Below are positions 46,041 to 53,015 of a stretch of 64,000 nucleotides of DNA, piece by piece. Position numbers and translations under genes: made by a program. The stretch spans positions 124,001 to 188,000 of the forward strand of contig NZ_CP102826.1 in assembly GCF_025643595.1 (NCBI RefSeq), written 5' to 3'. Every line of letters starts with the position of its first letter. The stretch's first letter is position 1. The stretch is from Saccharopolyspora rosea (GTDB taxonomy: Bacteria; Actinomycetota; Actinomycetes; Mycobacteriales; Pseudonocardiaceae). Below the pieces are notes generated by a model. The model did no database searches. It saw nothing but the letters and a program-made list of their open reading frames with translations, and was not told the DNA's origin.

Positions 46041-46307
46041 TCACTCCTGGCTGTTGGCCTGGTTGAGCAGGGCGAGTCGCTGTTCGGCGGTTTTGCCGCG
46101 GCCGATCCAGCGGCGCAGGCGTCGGGTGTGGCGGGGGTGTTCGGCCAGGGCGGGCACGGGCTTGCGGGTGGTGTGGCCGCAGACGACGCAGGTGGCGCGG
46201 CCGTCGGGGTGGATGTTCCAGGCCCAGGTGGCCGGGCGGCGTCCGGCGGCGTGGCACGGCGGGCAGGGCACTCGGGTTCCGCGCAGGTCACTGTGGACGG
46301 TGTCCAT
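46041..46307 (-). CDS. Small zinc-finger protein
   Basis: An 88-residue protein with two CxxC motifs, RVPCPPCHAAGR and ATCVVCGHTTRK, spaced about 25 residues apart, giving a zinc ribbon. The C-terminal part is basic and helical. GGAGGAGAG lies 4-6 nt before the ATG. Proteins of this layout are common in actinomycete plasmids and may bind nucleic acid. It lies 53 bp upstream of the M41-like gene on the same strand. No specific function can be given. Confidence 0.75.
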   Translation of the reverse strand: MDTVHSDLRGTRVPCPPCHAAGRRPATWAWNIHPDGRATCVVCGHTTRKPVPALAEHPRHTRRLRRWIGRGKTAEQRLALLNQANSQE

Positions 46308-46382
46308 CGTCTCTCCTCCAGGCGATTTCGAGGGGACGGTTTAGAGACGTCCGGCGTAAGTGCTCGTGCCGATGGCCGGTAG

Positions 46383-47141
46383 TCAGTTCCTCGGGATGCG
46401 GACCCGGCCGGACATCGACGTGGCGCGGGCGTTTACGTGCGCCCCGTCGTGGGCGGTGATGCGGATGTCGCCGGAGACGGTGCGGGCGGTGACCTCGGCG
46501 TCACACGAGGCGAACACGTCCACGCGGCCCGACGTCGAGGTGAGCTGGGCGCAGGAGCCGGTGAGCCGCCCGGCGTCGATGTCGCCGGAGACGGTGCGGG
46601 CCCGGATGTCGTTGGCCTCGCCGATCGTCACGTCGCCCGACGTGGTCTCGACGTCGACCCGGTCGGCAGTGTCGACCGAGACCTCACCGGAGATGGTGCG
46701 GGCCCCCAGCCGGTCGGTGGAGAAGACGTAGAGGTCACCCGAGGTCGACTCGAAGTCCGCCGTGGGCAGGTACTCGTTGGCCGCGACGTTCGCGGACACG
46801 GTGGTCGCCTTCAGCCGGGAGCCGTGCGGCAGCCGGGCGGTGACCTTCACCCCGCCGCCTCCGACACCGCGCGCGGTGGTGTTTCCGCTGCCGCTCAACA
46901 CGGTCGGTTCGGGATGCGGCATCCGCAGGTCCAACACCGGTCCGCGGCTGACGTGCAGGGTACGGCTGATCAGGTCGGCCGCGATCTCGTCACCGGCAAC
47001 GAGCGGCTCCAACAGGACCTCTGCCCGCTCACGGTCCTCCAGCAGGATCTCGACCTGCCCGGCAGCCATGTCCAGCTCGAACGTCATCTCGCCGGACTCG
47101 GTGTGGATGATGCGCTTGTTCACAACCCCAGAAGCCGTCAT
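46383..47141 (-). CDS. DUF4097-family beta-helix-like repeat protein
   Basis: A 252-residue protein with repeated strands of the DUF4097 family. Each repeat contains a T-x-S-G-D/E-V unit: STSGDLYVFS, TISGEVSVDT, TTSGDVTIGE, TVSGDIDAGR, TSTSGRVDV, TVSGDIRIT and SMSGRVRIP. These form a right-handed beta-solenoid. There is no signal peptide, so it is probably cytoplasmic or membrane-associated through partners. Its ATG overlaps the stop of the preceding 95-residue gene (TGATG). DUF4097 proteins are usually tied to stress or envelope functions. Its role on a mobile element is unknown. Confidence 0.83.
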   Translation of the reverse strand: MTASGVVNKRIIHTESGEMTFELDMAAGQVEILLEDRERAEVLLEPLVAGDEIAADLISRTLHVSRGPVLDLRMPHPEPTVLSGSGNTTARGVGGGGVKVTARLPHGSRLKATTVSANVAANEYLPTADFESTSGDLYVFSTDRLGARTISGEVSVDTADRVDVETTSGDVTIGEANDIRARTVSGDIDAGRLTGSCAQLTSTSGRVDVFASCDAEVTARTVSGDIRITAHDGAHVNARATSMSGRVRIPRN

Positions 47142-47428
47142 CACGCGGCCTCCCCGTCGATCGTCGGGAACGAGGGACGGGGCTGCTTCGTCGTCGGCAG
47201 GGACCGGAGAACTCGCCGCTCGGTGCGCCGGTTGCGGCGCTTCTCGGCGTTGTCCGTCGTCGTGGTGGGCGACGACTGCCGCAGGGCGGTCTCGTCCAGC
47301 TCGGCGTAGGCCTCGCCGATCAGGATGTTGATCGCGGTTTCGTTCAGGCCGTCCGGCGCGTTGTACGGCTCGATCGGGGTCTCGTCCAGCCACCTGGCGA
47401 TCGAGCGTGGGACCGATCCGTGCTTCAT
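47141..47428 (-). CDS. Hypothetical protein, partner of the DUF4097 gene
   Basis: A 95-residue soluble protein with an N-terminal segment (SIARWLDETPIEPYNAPDGL), a helix (ETAINILIGEAYAELDETAL) and a basic tail (EKRRNRRTERRVLRSL). AGGAG lies 5 nt before the ATG. It is divergent from the GntR gene, so its promoter overlaps the palindromic operators at 47455-47546 and it is probably repressed by that regulator. The stop overlaps the DUF4097 start, suggesting the two act together. No family is recognised. Confidence 0.7.
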   Translation of the reverse strand: MKHGSVPRSIARWLDETPIEPYNAPDGLNETAINILIGEAYAELDETALRQSSPTTTTDNAEKRRNRRTERRVLRSLPTTKQPRPSFPTIDGEAA

Positions 47429-47454
47429 GATGCTCCTAACTTTGCAGGTCTGTC

Positions 47455-47477
47455 GGTTTGAGGGTTTGCCTGCAAAC
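47455..47477. promoter_or_regulatory. GntR operator, site 1
   Basis: A half-site GGTTTG (47455-47460) followed by the palindrome GTTTGCCTGCAAAC (47464-47477). It lies on the side of the 95-residue gene. Confidence 0.7.
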
Positions 47478-47522
47478 TGGCGATGTTGAGCACGTTAGCT
47501 TGATCGCGGACCGGGCGCAAGG

Positions 47523-47546
47523 GGTTTGCCTACAAACCTTCAAACC
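47523..47546. promoter_or_regulatory. GntR operator, site 2
   Basis: The palindrome GGTTTGCCTACAAACC (47523-47538) followed by a half-site CAAACC (47541-47546). The order is a mirror image of site 1. It overlaps the -35 region of the gntR promoter. Confidence 0.7.
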
Positions 47547-47550
47547 GGCG

Positions 47551-47556
47551 TAGTAT
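47551..47556 (+). promoter_or_regulatory. -10 box of leaderless gntR
   Basis: TAGTAT, 7 nt before the ATG at 47564. TTGCCT at 47526 may be the -35, with long spacing. Confidence 0.5.
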
Positions 47557-47563
47557 GCGGCGC

Positions 47564-48376
47564 ATGGAACCTCAACCAACCGCCGTCGCAGCGCCGATGC
47601 AGCTGCGTATCGCGGACGACATCCGCATGCAGATCGAACGTGGTGAGCTGGCACCGGGCGATCCGTTGCCGACGCTGCACGAGCTAGCCGACAGGTGGGG
47701 GTGCTCGCTCAGCTCCGCGCGGTCGGCGATTTCCCTGCTCAAGCAGCAGGGGTTGATCACCGGGGGTCGAGGGAAGGCGCCCGTCGTGCGCACTCAGCCG
47801 AGGCAGGTGGTTCGCTCCTCAGATCGGCACCAGGCCGAGAAGGACCTGGTGCTGGCGTCGGAGGACGAGCGGAGGCAGAACGGTGTTGCCGAGAACGACC
47901 TCGGCGTCCCGCTCGACGATCTGAACTTCAAGACGACGCACGACGTCATCAAGGCCGATGCCGACCTCGCGGAAGGCTTCAACATCGAGCAGGGAGCCGA
48001 CGTACTTCGCCGCGTGTTCGAGCACGCTGACCCGAAGTCGGGCCACCGCGAGTCGTGGAGCGTCTCGTACATCCCGTACGACCTGGTCAACGCAAAGCCG
48101 GAGGTCTTCGAGTCGAACAAGCCCCATCCGGGCGGTACTCAACACCAGCTCTACGAAGCCGCGGGGATCGAGCTTGCCCGCATCGACGACGTAGTCACGG
48201 CGGCCATGCCGACTACGGCTGCGGCGCAGCTGTGGGGTATGGATCCCGGCATTCCCATGATCCACGTCCGTCGGATCTCCATCGACACGCAGGGGCGGAC
48301 CGTGGAAATCTCCGACGCCGACTTCCCAGCTGACCGGACCAAGCTGCACTTCTCGACGCCGCTGACCTTGTGGTGA
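47564..48376 (+). CDS. GntR/UTRA regulator, KorSA-like
   Basis: A 270-residue regulator with an N-terminal winged HTH of the GntR type (RIADDIRMQIERGELAPGDP, then LHELADRWGCSLSSARSAIS) and a C-terminal UTRA ligand-binding domain with HQLYEAAGIELARIDDVVTA. KorSA of pSAM2 is a GntR repressor that keeps AICE transfer and replication silent; this gene sits in the equivalent position. Two palindromes of GTTTG/CAAAC type lie between it and the divergent genes, so it likely represses itself and the opposite operon. The ATG at 47564 is 7 nt after a TAGTAT box. Confidence 0.88.
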   Translation: MEPQPTAVAAPMQLRIADDIRMQIERGELAPGDPLPTLHELADRWGCSLSSARSAISLLKQQGLITGGRGKAPVVRTQPRQVVRSSDRHQAEKDLVLASEDERRQNGVAENDLGVPLDDLNFKTTHDVIKADADLAEGFNIEQGADVLRRVFEHADPKSGHRESWSVSYIPYDLVNAKPEVFESNKPHPGGTQHQLYEAAGIELARIDDVVTAAMPTTAAAQLWGMDPGIPMIHVRRISIDTQGRTVEISDADFPADRTKLHFSTPLTLW

Positions 48377-48411
48377 CACCCCTCCCCGAACTGCGCAGGA
48401 ACGGAGACCTC

Positions 48412-49239
48412 ATGCCCCGGATTTCGATCGTCACGGCAGCGTACGGGCCCACCGCGGCTTACTTGGGCGACACGATCGAGAGCGTCAAGGCTCAGACGCT
48501 CCCAACCGGTTGGGAGCTCGAATGGGTAGTGCAGGAAGACGGAACGGAGCCGTCCTTGGCCGCGCAGTTCGACGGGCTCGACTTCGCCCGCTACGAAGCC
48601 AACGAAGCGCAGCTGGGCCTCGCGATGACTCGCAACCTCGCATTGTCGAGGGTGACCGGCGACCTGGTGCAGGTCCTCGACCACGATGACGTCCTGCTGC
48701 CGGGCGCATTCGCGACGTTGATCCCGCGGTTCGATGCCCCCTCGATCCACTGGGCGATCGGGCAGGCTGACGACCTGATGCCGGACGGCAGCCGAGCATC
48801 GTTCTCGTCGATGCTCGACTACGGCGTCGTTCCGGCTGGTCGTGTCAACGAATGGGCTGCCGACAACGGCGGGAACTGGCCGATCCACTGTGCTGGGCTG
48901 ATGATCCGCACGGCCACGCTCCGCGCTCTCGGCGGGTGGGCCGCTTCCCCCGCGGATGACGATCTGGCGATGTTCGCTGCCTTGTCCGAGGTGGTCGATG
49001 GCTACAACGACCCTGCCCTGACCTGGCTTTACCGGCAGCACCCGAACCAGACTCACAAGAAGCGGTCGTGGAAGTCGTGGAGCACCGCCGGCCGAAGGAT
49101 CGCCCTCCAGCGTGCGGCCGCCGTCCGCGCTGCCGGGATCTTCGCGACGGGCTCAAACGCGCCCGCCGTGGATGGAACCGCGGTTGAGATGCCGGAGGTC
49201 GGACAGCTCATCCCGAAGGAGAGCTACCCGGGCCGCTGA
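48412..49239 (+). CDS. GT2-family glycosyltransferase (element cargo)
   Basis: A 275-residue soluble GT-A glycosyltransferase. The core begins RISIVTAAYGPTAAYLGDTI. The metal-binding motif is VQVLDHDDVLLPGAFATL (DHDD near residue 80). The acceptor or catalytic region includes CAGLMIRTATLRALGGW and a DDDLAMFAAL segment near residue 185. No membrane helix is present. Its frame begins 36 bp after the gntR stop and it is probably cotranscribed with gntR. GGAGA precedes the ATG. The sugar and acceptor are unknown; modification of surface glycans or of a small molecule are possible. Confidence 0.8.
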   Translation: MPRISIVTAAYGPTAAYLGDTIESVKAQTLPTGWELEWVVQEDGTEPSLAAQFDGLDFARYEANEAQLGLAMTRNLALSRVTGDLVQVLDHDDVLLPGAFATLIPRFDAPSIHWAIGQADDLMPDGSRASFSSMLDYGVVPAGRVNEWAADNGGNWPIHCAGLMIRTATLRALGGWAASPADDDLAMFAALSEVVDGYNDPALTWLYRQHPNQTHKKRSWKSWSTAGRRIALQRAAAVRAAGIFATGSNAPAVDGTAVEMPEVGQLIPKESYPGR

Positions 49240-49305
49240 GTCCGTGTCGCAAACGGCCGCCATGGTGCACACCCGCACCGTGGCGGCCGTTCTGTTTGGG
49301 CAGGT

Positions 49306-49506
49306 TCAGGCGTTCGTCTCGTCGACGATGACGGGCTCGGGCTGACCGTTGGTGCGCAGCGTGGCGGCGACCTGGTTCAGTCGGTTGGCGAGCTTTTTCC
49401 GTTCCTCCTCGCTGTACCGCCCGCCACCGATCTCGAACGCCGCATTGTCAAGCTCCCACTGCACCGCGCGAAGAAGTACCGCGAGCGAGCGCGCCTGGCT
49501 GGTCAT
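49306..49506 (-). CDS. Small helical hypothetical protein
   Basis: A 66-residue protein predicted as two helices (RSLAVLLRAVQWELDNAAFE and SEEERKKLANRLNQVAATL) with a Gly-rich turn GGGRYSEEE. GAGGAG lies 8 nt before the ATG at 49506. It is divergent from the small HTH gene. The helical hairpin form and the acidic tail (EPVIVDETNA) might suit a protein partner or an antirepressor, but no family is recognised. Confidence 0.65.
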   Translation of the reverse strand: MTSQARSLAVLLRAVQWELDNAAFEIGGGRYSEEERKKLANRLNQVAATLRTNGQPEPVIVDETNA

Positions 49507-49616
49507 GGCCGGACTCCTCAATCGAGACAATCGCGCCAATCGCGCGAAGCAAGCCGTACGGCGCGAACGAGTCTGCCGGGAGGAAGACAAACGCGTCAAC
49601 TGCGACAGTCGACTGC

Positions 49617-49808
49617 GTGACGCGGAATCGCCTGGTCACGTCGGGTGAGTTGGCGCGGGAGCTCGGAATCAGCCCGCGCACCGTGGCTCGCTACGTCCGC
49701 GACGGCCTGCTCAAACCGACGGAGACGACGCTCGGCGGGCACTACCGCTGGGACGTCGAGCAGGTGCGCGAACAGATCCGCGAGCTGCGGGCCAAACCGG
49801 ATGAGTGA
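49617..49808 (+). CDS. Small HTH protein (MerR/excisionase-type)
   Basis: A 63-residue DNA-binding protein made of one winged HTH: RLVTSGELARELGISPRTVA, then RYVRDGLLKPTETTLGGHYR with the wing, and a C-terminal helix EQVREQIRELRAK. It is too short to have an effector domain. A palindrome CAGTCGACTG lies directly before the GTG (49606-49615) and could be its own operator. It may regulate the divergent 66-residue gene or serve as a second recombination directionality factor. The role is inference. Confidence 0.7.
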   Translation: MTRNRLVTSGELARELGISPRTVARYVRDGLLKPTETTLGGHYRWDVEQVREQIRELRAKPDE

Positions 49809-49826
49809 CTGACCCCGCGCTCGACT

Positions 49827-50324
49827 TCAATCCGGCGTTGCCTCGTGCCCCGGTCGTGGGAGGCCGTGCTCGTCGATGCTTCGCTCCCGCTCCTTCATCT
49901 CCGCTTCGAAGACGTGCCGCCGGCCCTGTAGCAGCAGCTCGCGCGCCCGGTGCTCGTGGTCGCGGAAGGAAGCCCAGTAGCCGTCGTCGAATTCTTCGAT
50001 GACCTGGAACGTCCACCGCCCTGAGATGACGTTGCGGCCAACGAGGTCGCGCTCGATCGAGTCGGCCAGCTCGTCGTGGCCGCACTCCTTCAGCGCGGCC
50101 ACAGCCTCACAGAGCGCCGCCGCACCGGACCCGATCAGCTGGTGGAACTCGTAGAGGTGGCCCCGTGCGCGCTCGACGGTTTCCAACGCCTCGGTGAGCT
50201 TGCCGACAGCCGCCACTGTGGAGTCGCCGACGCCGTCGGGGCGTTGGTGTTCCGGCCTCGGCCGGTCCATGGCGGGTCGCTCTGCTCTGGTCGGTTCAAG
50301 GTGACGCAGGTCATGGGCGTCCAT
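49827..50324 (-). CDS. Conserved hypothetical protein
   Basis: A 165-residue soluble protein. A variable N-terminus is followed by a helical core (VGKLTEALETVERARGHLYE, FHQLIGSGAAALCEAVAAL, GHDELADSIERDLVGRNVIS) and a conserved-looking GRWTFQVIEEFDDGYWASFR, ending in a charged C-terminus with RRHVFEAEMKERERS. The style matches actinobacterial proteins of unknown function found beside mobile elements. Start at 50324 is provisional, with an internal Met (MDRPRPEH) as an alternative. It is the last gene before the right repeat. Confidence 0.65.
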   Translation of the reverse strand: MDAHDLRHLEPTRAERPAMDRPRPEHQRPDGVGDSTVAAVGKLTEALETVERARGHLYEFHQLIGSGAAALCEAVAALKECGHDELADSIERDLVGRNVISGRWTFQVIEEFDDGYWASFRDHEHRARELLLQGRRHVFEAEMKERERSIDEHGLPRPGHEATPD

Positions 50325-50580
50325 GTAGGCATTGTGGGCTCGTTCGACGCGATCCGGCCCGTTGGGGTGCCTGCACACTAGCGTGGCTGAGCGGGCCACT
50401 GAGGTGCGGCAATGGGCCGAATTTTGCGCCCTGAGATCGCCGTAGAAGCTCTCGGAAGTCGAGGCCGGTGTCAGAGGCCCTGCCGCGAGACGACCCTCCT
50501 GCGCCTCGGGTGGCGATCGATCGAACAAGAGTTCTAAGCTCGTGCTGCTGGCGTCGTAGGGGAAGTCCACAGCCAGCCAA

Positions 50581-50618
50581 GCGGGCCGCATCGTCACACC
50601 CGAAGCGATGCGGCCCGC
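50581..50618. terminator. Hairpin near right end of element
   Basis: Perfect 13-bp stem (50581-50593 and 50606-50618) with a 12-nt loop. It may insulate the element from the chromosome. Confidence 0.6.
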
Positions 50619-50648
50619 GCTCCTACAGTCCGTCGTCGCCCCAGTCGC

Positions 50649-50667
50649 GGTCTCAGTTTTGGTCTCA
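50649..50667. repeat. 19-bp repeat, right copy, possible integrase arm site
   Basis: GGTCTCAGTTTTGGTCTCA, identical to 36849-36867. It lies 94 bp inside the right att repeat. Confidence 0.7.
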
Positions 50668-50761
50668 TTCGCGTTCGTTCGCGAGCGTTCGGCAGCGTTC
50701 GCGAGAGGGAGAACCAGCCGATTCGAACAGTGCGAACTAGACCAAAGGGAAGATCGCAGAT

Positions 50762-50815
50762 CTTGAAAGCGAGCGTCCCGAGAGGGACCGCGGGTTCGAA
50801 TCCCGCCGCTTCCGC
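50762..50815 (+). repeat. att direct repeat, right side
   Basis: Identical 54-bp copy of the tRNA-Ser 3' part. It lacks the 5' part of the tRNA, so it is not a functional tRNA gene. Confidence 0.95.
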
Positions 50816-51421
50816 TGCGATCCCTCTGACCTGCGCTAACGCGGGTCGGAGGTGGCCGGAGGGCGCCGTCGAGGCGGCGCGGGTGCTGCGGGTGCACGCG
50901 CCTGGTGGCGCGTCGGCAGCAGGTCGGCGGGCGGGGCTGCCGCATCCGCCGACGGCTGCCCGAAATCGTCGAGACTCAATTCGGCGCTGGTGTGGACGAA
51001 TTCCCGACCGCCTGGTGAACGAGTGTGTCCGCGCTGGAAATGCGGCGTTGGCGTCCGGGTTCGCCCGATCTGGCAGTGCTGTTGCCCGCGGTTTCCAGGG
51101 AGCGGGTGAGAAGACGCGCACGGCCGTCACCGGCCGACCGCAGGATGAATGAGAATTTCCTACTCGAACGAGCTAAATAATCCACTCGAAGGGGTGGACA
51201 ACTGTGCGCGGCTCCTCGGGTGTGCGGTGCTCATTGATCTGTTTCCCCTGATCAGGAGGGGTTCTTCGCGGTTCGGGCGGTGCCCGGTCAGTCCTGGAGG
51301 TGTTGGTACGCGGGGTTAGCGTCGCCACCGCTTGACTGATCAGGGCGCGCAGCGCACGCGTCCCGGCGGGAGTCGCCGGGCGCTGCGTGCCGCAGGTGTG
51401 CTGACGGGCCGGGAGCCGACC
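50816..51421. other. 606-bp chromosomal non-coding stretch right of the element
   Basis: No convincing gene. It starts with the displaced terminator of tRNA-Ser (50823-50852). The rest holds the promoter region of the L,D-transpeptidase gene; frames crossing it have no ribosome site or motif. Confidence 0.5.
50823..50852 (+). terminator. Original tRNA-Ser terminator, displaced by the element
   Basis: A 13-bp RNA stem (two G-U pairs; 50823-50835 and 50840-50852) with loop CTAA, 8 bp after the right att repeat. In the empty chromosome it would directly follow the tRNA. Confidence 0.65.
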
Positions 51422-52219
51422 ATGAGACCTCGCACGACCGACGCCCCGAGGATGCGGCGGGCAGCCGCGGCGCTCGCCCTCCTCCTGGGGCTCACCGGTT
51501 GCTCGGGCGGGGTGGTGCCGGAACCGCAGGTGGTGCAGGCGGAAGCGCGGGCCGACCTGTCCGAGCAGCCGGAGGCGACCACGTTCGCCGATCTCGCCGA
51601 CGCGCCGCAGGATCCCGACCCCCGGGGCCGGACCGACGGCGTCGTGCTGCACGTCAAGCGCGAACTGGCGGTGCGCGACGCGCCGGGCGGCTCGGCGTTC
51701 GCGAAACTGCCCGCCACGCAGCTCGACAACCCGACGTGGGTGCCGGTCGTGGCGGAACGCGGGCAGTGGGCGCGGGTCCTGCTGCCCTCCCGGCCCAACG
51801 GCACGTCCGGGTGGGTGTGGACCGGGGACCCGGACCTGGTGGAGAAGGCGCGCTCGCCGTACCTCGTCGACGTCGACGTGAACGCGCGCCGCCTGGAGGT
51901 GTTCCAGGACGGGCGTTCGGTCGGCGAGTGGGTCGTCGGGGTCGGCAAGGCGAAGTCCCCGACACCGCGCGGCCGGACGTTCATCATGGCCGCCATCGAG
52001 GAGACCGTCACCCACTTCAGCCCGATCATCCTGCCGCTGGGCACCCACTCCGAGACGTTCAACAGCTACGGCGGCGGCCCCGGCACGGTAGCGCTGCACG
52101 GCTGGCCCGACCCCGCGGTGTTCGGGCGTGCCGACAGCGACGGCTGCGTGCGGGTACCTGCCGACGCGCTGCACCTGCTGTCCACCCTGCCGCTCGGCAC
52201 GCTCGTCGTGCTGCGGTGA
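51422..52219 (+). CDS. L,D-transpeptidase lipoprotein (YkuD)
   Basis: A 265-residue exported lipoprotein. The signal peptide ends in LLGLTGCSG, a lipobox. An SH3-like region (about 75-145, with KRELAVRDAPGG and SGWVWTGDP) precedes the YkuD domain. The active-site pattern is HGWPDPAVFGRADSDGCVRV, with the catalytic Cys in SDGCVR and the His upstream. It should form 3-3 cross-links in peptidoglycan or attach proteins to it. The ATG at 51422 is preferred because the signal peptide begins there. It lies 66 bp upstream of the secreted repeat protein and may share its transcript. Confidence 0.9.
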   Translation: MRPRTTDAPRMRRAAAALALLLGLTGCSGGVVPEPQVVQAEARADLSEQPEATTFADLADAPQDPDPRGRTDGVVLHVKRELAVRDAPGGSAFAKLPATQLDNPTWVPVVAERGQWARVLLPSRPNGTSGWVWTGDPDLVEKARSPYLVDVDVNARRLEVFQDGRSVGEWVVGVGKAKSPTPRGRTFIMAAIEETVTHFSPIILPLGTHSETFNSYGGGPGTVALHGWPDPAVFGRADSDGCVRVPADALHLLSTLPLGTLVVLR

Positions 52220-52285
52220 GCGTCGCGGTCGCAGATCCCCCTCCGGCAGCCGAAGCCGGAACAACGAGGAGAAGGAAGGGCGAAT

Positions 52286-52774
52286 ATGCGCAAGACAGCG
52301 TGCATCGCCGGTGTGCTGGCCGCGAGTGCGGGGCTGCTCGCCACCAGCGCGCCTGCGTTCGCCGACAGCGCCGACAACAACGGTGCGAACGTCGGTGACG
52401 GCAACAACCTCAGCGTGCTGCCGATCCAGGCGTGCAACACCAACCTCGCCATCCTCGGCGCGGTGGTGCCGATCCTGTCGCCGCAGAGCGGTGACTGCGT
52501 CAACGCGCCCGTCGTCGACCACCCGAGCACCGGGAATTCCGACGGGCCCGGTCGTTCCGAGCAGCCGGGCACGCCGCACCACCCGGGCACCCCGCACCAC
52601 CCCGGGACGCCGCACCACCCGGGCACCCCGCACCACCCCGGGACGCCGGACGGCCCGAACATGCCGGGCAACTCCGGTGCCGGCCGGAGCGAGGTGCAGC
52701 AGCGGCAGCACGACCCGTTGCGGACCGCCCCGGCGCCGACTCTGGTGCGCGGCCACCACGCGGTCACCGGCTGA
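52286..52774 (+). CDS. Secreted protein with hydrophobic two-Cys domain and PGTPHH repeats
   Basis: A 162-residue exported protein. The signal peptide ends ATSAPAFA (about residue 26). A short hydrophobic domain follows (DGNNLSVLPIQACNTNLAIL, then a second Cys in GDCVNAP), resembling chaplin-like surface proteins by layout only. Then come four perfect PGTPHH repeats and a fifth degenerate one (PGTPDG). The tail is rich in Gln, Arg and Pro. GGAGAAGGAAGGG precedes the ATG. The His-rich repeats could bind metal. No membrane or sortase anchor is visible. Confidence 0.72.
   Translation: MRKTACIAGVLAASAGLLATSAPAFADSADNNGANVGDGNNLSVLPIQACNTNLAILGAVVPILSPQSGDCVNAPVVDHPSTGNSDGPGRSEQPGTPHHPGTPHHPGTPHHPGTPHHPGTPDGPNMPGNSGAGRSEVQQRQHDPLRTAPAPTLVRGHHAVTG
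52565..52654 (+). repeat. Tandem 18-bp repeats encoding PGTPHH
   Basis: Five 18-bp units. Two alternating forms (CCGGGCACC and CCCGGGACG starts) give a 36-bp higher-order period (52583-52618 and 52619-52654). The last unit diverges to PGTPDG. Confidence 0.9.
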
Positions 52775-53015
52775 CCGACGCCGCTCAGCCGGACGGTTGG
52801 TCAGCGCCACTCGAACGGGCGGCATCGCCCTGTTCGGCTGGCCAACTCGTCCGAGCTGTGGATAAGTTCCGGGACTGCGTAGATCATCGCTACGCACTCC
52901 ACGTGATCTCCCTCCGGGTGGTCACACCCCTGCGGTGGTGTCCGGCGAAGTACTCCCCCTCTCTTCGCCGGGCACCACCGTCTTCGTCAGTCCACTTCGG
53001 ACTTCCGCGGCGGTG

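Larger units (their letters stand above)
50325..50761. other. 437-bp non-coding right end of the element
   Basis: No supported gene. It holds a terminator-like hairpin (50581-50618), the 19-bp repeat shared with the left end (50649-50667), and three GCGTTCG units at 50671, 50685 and 50695. It ends at the right att repeat. These fit an arm-site region for integrase and Xis. Confidence 0.6.
36735..50815. mobile_element. AICE-type integrative and conjugative element in tRNA-Ser(UGA)
   Basis: A 14.1-kb element bounded by a 54-bp direct repeat (36735-36788 and 50762-50815). It carries a tyrosine integrase next to the intact tRNA, an excisionase, a DUF3631 replication ATPase with a DnaB-N-like protein, an FtsK/TraB translocase, spread-type membrane proteins, a Nudix protein like pSAM2 Pif, and a GntR regulator like KorSA. 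This is the module set of actinomycete elements that replicate by themselves and transfer double-stranded DNA using one translocase. All core genes look intact. Confidence 0.95.

Noticed and set aside
44926-46257. Extended 443-residue version of the HEXXH protein
   Set aside because: The 90 residues before the ATG at 45987 are Arg/Pro-rich shadow of the small zinc-finger gene, and a good ribosome site supports the later start.
50762-50815. A second tRNA-Ser gene
   Set aside because: Only the anticodon-loop-to-3'-end part is present; the acceptor 5' strand, D-arm and 5' anticodon stem are missing. It is the right att copy.
50730-51152. 140-residue frame across the right att site
   Set aside because: It begins in the element and reads through the tRNA repeat and the displaced terminator; composition is not coding-like.
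52565-52654. CRISPR-like short repeats
   Set aside because: Units of 18 bp are directly adjacent with no spacers and are translated as PGTPHH.
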